This document shows positions 5,172-8,991 of a DNA stretch of 8,991 nt, piece after piece (the first letter of the stretch is position 1; each line of letters starts with the position of its first letter). Made by a program: the position numbers and the translations under genes. The notes beneath the pieces were generated by a model. That model did no database searches. It had not been told where the DNA came from and saw nothing but the letters and a program-made list of their open reading frames with translations. Source of the DNA: Bacillota bacterium (GTDB lineage Bacteria > Bacillota > Sulfobacillia > Thermaerobacterales > Thermaerobacteraceae); NCBI GenBank assembly GCA_003242195.1, contig QGUQ01000059.1, positions 1-8,991 on the forward strand, read 5' to 3'.

Positions 5172-7367
5172 CCCGTGGCGCGGTACCAGTGGACCCGTCT
5201 GCGGCGGACCTGGCTGCTGCCCGTGGCTCCCGTAGGCGGCCTCGCCGTTGGGCTCCTGACCACCACCCAGACGGTAGCCGTCACCGGGGCGGGGGTGCTG
5301 CAGCAGGCGGCGTACTTTCTGTCGCTGCTGCACCTGGGGGTCATGGTGCTGACGGCCCTGGCCATCTACCCGGAGGCCGATGAGGACAGCACCGAGCTCC
5401 TGTGGACGTGGCCCGTGGACAACATCTCCCTGATTCTCGGCAAGTTCGCGGGGGTGGCGCCGCTGGCGGGGCTGGCGGCCCTGGGCGCGTTCCTCCTGCC
5501 GGCCGTGCTCATGGTGCGCTTCTGGTGGGGGAGCGGGCTCTCCCTCGGGTACCTGGCGGCGGAACTGGGGCTGCTGGCCCTGTGGCTGGGGACGGGCGCC
5601 CTCTTCGCCGCTGCGATGGGCGGCGCCCTGGGGCTGTGGGCCCGCGGGTGGCGCCTCTACGTCCCGCTGTTCGTCGTCTGGCTGGCGGGCACCATAGGTC
5701 CCAACGTGATCCGCAGTACGGTCGATTCCGACGCGACGTTATGGCACCTGTTCCAGTGGTCCTTAGCCGAGCTCCTCGTCGACGACGAAGCCGGATCCGA
5801 CTTCTACGCGCTCCTGCCGCATGTCGGCGTCATCATCGCCCATCGCCTCACCTACGCGTGCGCCGCCCTCTTGCTGGCGGTCGCAGTCGCCCTTGGGTAC
5901 CGGCGCACACGCCGCCTCGGCCGGCCGGCGCCCCGCTGGCTCGGAACCCTGGCCGGAGCACTGGTGCTGGCAACCGTGGCCCTTGCTCTGGGAACCGTCG
6001 TCCCCATGGAGCGGCGTGCCGGCGTGGCCCACCAGGAAATGGTTTTCTATCTCGACCGGGGCCGCCACGGAGGCGGTACCTCCGTCACCCTTTCCCAGGA
6101 GAACTCCGGTCCAGGCTTACACCGCCTCCACATCCCGTCCTACGATCTCCAGGTTGACGCCAGCCAGCCGCCCCTGTTGAGGGTGGATGCGGAATTCATC
6201 CTTGAGTACCGTGGGGATAAGCCCCTGTCGCGGCCGCAGCTGGGCCTGCGTCATGACTTCCAGATCGATGCGCTGTACGTCGATGGGGAACTGGCCCGTT
6301 TCTCCCGTTCCCGTGACGCCCTGTACCTTGAAGAAGTCTCCCTGGCGCCCGGCCAGTCCGTGCGAGTACGGCTGACCTACCACGGGCGGGTGGAGGCCTG
6401 GCGCTTTCGTCATGAATGGGGGGCCCGTGCCGGCACCATGTTCCTCCAGGCGGTGGACCTGCGCGCCTTCGTCCGCAGGGAGGGGCTGTACCTGCCGGCC
6501 TCCTACGGGTGGTACCCGCTCCCGGCGGATGGCCCCCTGGCGGAGGTCCTCGCATTGCCCTTCGGACATGGGTACTGGTTCTGGGAAGGCCCCGACCGAA
6601 CCAGTGCGGGCGTCCTCCGACCGCCGGGGTCCGTTCCCCCGTCGCGCGAAAGGAGCCCCTACGACTGGCTGACCCCAACCTCCGACACGCCGGCCACCTT
6701 CCGCGTCCGGGTGCGCCGGGCCGGTTCCTATCCGGTGCTGTCAAACTTGCAGGACAGCAGCGATCCGCGGGCCCCCACGGTTTCGATGCTGGGGCGGTCC
6801 AACCACCTCACCCTCATCGGCTGGCCGCTGGCCGTGGCCCACACCGAGGCGGGTTCGATCTATCACCTGGCGGAAAACCGGGGCGCTCTGGAGCGAGGCC
6901 GGCGCATCCTGGAGACCTTTCGGGACAGCTACCGGCGCTTCGGGCAGGCCGTGCCGCGACTGCGCGTGGTCACCCTGCGGCTTGATCCGAATGTCCCATG
7001 GATCGTCGACCCGTACACGGGGGTGGTCCTGGACCATGGCTACAGAGGTTCGCCTGTCCCCCGGCGGGACGAGCTGCTGACCGCGGTGCTGGCGGGCGCA
7101 CGGGAGCCCAGCCCGGCGGAGGAGTGCCTGGTTTCCAGCCTGGTGCGGTTCGATCACTCCCAGACTTCCCAGGCGGATCATCCCCTGGAGGGATTGGTGG
7201 GCGACTACTGCCAGGGCCTGCAAGGCGGGCCGACCACCGACGCCGTTGTCCGCTGGCTGGAACGAGCGCGGCCGGACGCGGTCCGGAAGGCCCTCGCCAC
7301 CCTACACCAGATCGCGCGCCAGCGTCCCCTGACCGCCGAGGACCTGCGGGAGGTGCTGGGGTTGTGA
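5142..7367 (+). CDS. ABC-2 permease with extracytoplasmic, catalytically degenerate M1 aminopeptidase-like domain
   Basis: This is a 741-residue exporter membrane subunit. Residues 1-290 hold about seven membrane spans (near 24-42, 51-75, 98-124, 134-160, 171-190, 226-252 and 266-288). The cytoplasmic loop PEADEDSTELLWTWPVDN (77-94) is of the ABC-2 coupling type. YRRTRRLGR (253-261) marks an inner loop, so the last span leads outside and the C-terminal ~450 residues should be extracytoplasmic. That region reads like the M1 peptidase architecture sometimes fused to ABC-2 permeases: a beta-rich N-part, LYLPASYGWYPL (about 449-460), FRVRVRRAG (about 520-528) and an alpha-helical end. However, there is no HExxH; the comparable area has RRDELLTAVLAG (about 641-652). 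It is therefore presumably a binding or sensing domain rather than an active protease. The ATG at 5142 has only a loose purine-rich site (5125-5138). The first ten codons look taken from an ATPase gene. No ATPase gene directly precedes it. The M1-like assignment is moderate; the permease assignment is strong. Confidence 0.88.
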   Translation: MAWFQLDNVRPVARYQWTRLRRTWLLPVAPVGGLAVGLLTTTQTVAVTGAGVLQQAAYFLSLLHLGVMVLTALAIYPEADEDSTELLWTWPVDNISLILGKFAGVAPLAGLAALGAFLLPAVLMVRFWWGSGLSLGYLAAELGLLALWLGTGALFAAAMGGALGLWARGWRLYVPLFVVWLAGTIGPNVIRSTVDSDATLWHLFQWSLAELLVDDEAGSDFYALLPHVGVIIAHRLTYACAALLLAVAVALGYRRTRRLGRPAPRWLGTLAGALVLATVALALGTVVPMERRAGVAHQEMVFYLDRGRHGGGTSVTLSQENSGPGLHRLHIPSYDLQVDASQPPLLRVDAEFILEYRGDKPLSRPQLGLRHDFQIDALYVDGELARFSRSRDALYLEEVSLAPGQSVRVRLTYHGRVEAWRFRHEWGARAGTMFLQAVDLRAFVRREGLYLPASYGWYPLPADGPLAEVLALPFGHGYWFWEGPDRTSAGVLRPPGSVPPSRERSPYDWLTPTSDTPATFRVRVRRAGSYPVLSNLQDSSDPRAPTVSMLGRSNHLTLIGWPLAVAHTEAGSIYHLAENRGALERGRRILETFRDSYRRFGQAVPRLRVVTLRLDPNVPWIVDPYTGVVLDHGYRGSPVPRRDELLTAVLAGAREPSPAEECLVSSLVRFDHSQTSQADHPLEGLVGDYCQGLQGGPTTDAVVRWLERARPDAVRKALATLHQIARQRPLTAEDLREVLGL
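5175..5660 (+). repeat. Tandem permease duplication, copy 1
   Basis: This segment is colinear with 8398-8883 over 486 nt without a gap. A hand count gives about 45 differences (near 91% identity), 27 of them at third codon positions. It covers the first ~160 residues of the membrane domain. The distance between the copies is 3223 nt. Confidence 0.93.
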
Positions 7368-7370
7368 ACC

Positions 7371-7445
7371 GTGAACCGGCCGGCGGCTAGCCCGTCGTAG
7401 GGGATGGAGAACCTCCCGGGGGTGATCCGGAGTGAGGCGCGCCAC
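7371..7445 (+). repeat. Duplicated leader block, copy B (upstream of the intact ATPase gene)
   Basis: This is the second copy of the 5007-5083 block, starting 3 nt after the permease 1 stop. Its CCTCCC (7412-7417) is also complementary to the GGGAGG in the ATPase ribosome binding site (7487-7492), so the transcript could mask its own start site. The same CCTCCC is kept in copy A (5050-5055). No sigma-A-like or ECF-like promoter boxes were convincing in either copy. Confidence 0.75.
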
Positions 7446-7504
7446 GGGCGACCATCGCCGCAGGGCACGTCGCCCACGCCTGGCAGGGGAGGACGGAACG
7501 GTCC

Positions 7505-8376
<872 letters not shown>

Positions 8377-8380
<4 letters not shown>

Positions 8381-8991
8381 CCTCCCTGACCTGGCATGTG
8401 GCGCGGTATCAGTGGACCCGCCTGCGGCGCAGCTGGTTGCTGCCTGCAGCCCCCGTAGGCGGACTCGCCGTGGGGCTCCTGACCGCCACCCAGACGGTAG
8501 CCGTCACCGGGGCGGGGGTGCTGCAGCAGGCGGTCTACTTTCTACCGCTACTGCACCTGGGGGTCATGGTCCTGGCCGCCCTGGCCATCTATCCGGAGGC
8601 CGACGAGGACAGCGCCGAGCTCCTGTGGAGTTGGCCCGTGGACAACGTGTCCGTGGTGCTGGGCAAGTTCGCGGGAGTGGTGCCGCTGGCGGGGCTGGCG
8701 GCCCTGGGTGCGTTCCTCCCGCCGGCCGCGATCATGGTGCGCTTCTGGTGGGGGAGCGGGCTTTCCCTCGGGTACCTGGCGGCGGAACTGGGGCTGCTGG
8801 CCCTGTGGCTGGGGACGGGGGCCCTCTTCGCCGGCGCGTTGGGCGGCGCCCTGGGCCTGTGGGCCCGCGGCTGGCGCCTGTACGCCCTGCTGCTGGTGGG
8901 GGGGCTGGCGGGGGGGCTGGGGCCGGGCTGGTCCCCAAAGGGGGTGCCCCGGGAAACCAGGCGCGGGAAAGTTTTGGGGGGGTCTTTCGCG
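8377..8991 (+). CDS. Second ABC-2 permease, paralog of permease 1, cut by the window end
   Basis: An open frame of 205 codons runs from the ATG at 8377 to the end of the window. The start has an excellent ribosome binding site, GAGAGGAGGAG (8361-8371), and overlaps the ATPase stop as ATGA. After MTSLTWH, the product follows permease 1 closely (VARYQWTRLRR, then the same spans and the PEADEDSAELLWSWPVDN loop). This shows what a normal N-terminus of the family looks like. From residue ~170 the match breaks down, where the read quality appears poor. The full gene is expected to encode several membrane spans; whether it also carries the M1-like domain cannot be told from here. Confidence 0.92.
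8398..8883 (+). repeat. Tandem permease duplication, copy 2
   Basis: This is the partner of 5175-5660, gap-free and about 91% identical by hand count. The homology starts at the GTG codon of VARYQWT in both genes and extends at least to the TAC at 8881-8883, beyond which the sequence is unreliable. Confidence 0.93.
8897..8991 (+). other. Probable low-quality contig tail
   Basis: The sequence becomes dominated by G homopolymers (GGGGGGG runs) and loses its clear match to permease 1, keeping only scattered agreement such as CTGGCGGG. Together with the adapter at the other end, this suggests uncorrected read-end errors. The encoded tail (after LLLVGGLAGG) should not be trusted. Confidence 0.65.

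Noticed and set aside
4940..5383. A possible small gene in the gap between VanZ and permease 1
   Set aside because: The frame has no recognisable family, overlaps permease 1 in another frame, and contains the duplicated noncoding leader, which does not preserve any frame because the copies differ by small indels.
7060..7100. Possible zinc protease active site in the C-terminal domain of permease 1
   Set aside because: The area corresponding to HExxH reads RRDELLTAVLAG; no HExxH exists elsewhere in the domain.
7495..7504. GGAAC before the ATPase gene as an ECF -35 box
   Set aside because: It lies immediately before the start codon and no CGTC-type box follows at 15-17 nt.

Overview
The window is a very GC-rich piece of a Gram-positive-type bacterial chromosome at the end of an assembly contig. 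ROK kinase, DUF4260, ECF sigma, VanZ and ABC-2 exporter genes together with this GC content suggest a high-GC thermophilic Firmicute of the Thermaerobacter/Symbiobacterium sort. That placement is inference from style, not from a marker gene. All recognisable genes lie on the + strand. The first 116 bases are not genomic: they are a degraded Illumina/Nextera adapter (positions 84-116 fit the Tn5 transposase adapter). The last ~95 bases look like low-quality read tail.

Layout: (1) 117-982, the 3' part of a ROK-family sugar kinase gene, cut by the contig end. (2) 1069-1515, a small DUF4260 membrane protein, followed by a perfect 15-bp stem-loop (1540-1577) that probably ends transcription. (3) 1591-4882, a compact operon with a strong-looking ECF-type promoter (GGAACC, 15-nt gap, CGTC) in front of its own ECF sigma factor gene. 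After the sigma gene come, with overlapping or near-overlapping junctions, a membrane protein with a soluble N-terminal domain and an ABC-2-like membrane part, an ABC ATPase that lacks the H-loop histidine, and a VanZ-family protein. (4) 5007-8991, an exporter region built by tandem duplication. It holds a 741-aa ABC-2 permease carrying a large extracytoplasmic domain that resembles a catalytically dead M1 aminopeptidase. It also holds an intact ABC ATPase and, overlapping it, the start of a second permease about 90% identical in DNA to the first.

How the parts may work together: the order sigma, membrane protein, ABC ATPase recalls the Bacillus subtilis sigY-yxlCDEFG operon, in which an ECF sigma factor, its membrane-bound regulators and an ABC exporter are co-transcribed. 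VanZ proteins are linked to glycopeptide tolerance, so an autoregulated envelope-stress or antimicrobial-response module is a reasonable hypothesis.

The most informative structural observation is that the first large permease seems to begin with a remnant of an ATPase gene. Its upstream leader and first ~10 codons match those of the intact ATPase gene downstream, and the permease sequence then starts abruptly. A tandem leader-ATPase-permease unit appears to have lost its ATPase, leaving a chimeric permease that must borrow an ATPase, most simply the one at 7505-8380. No tRNA, rRNA, CRISPR array, insertion sequence or replication origin was seen.
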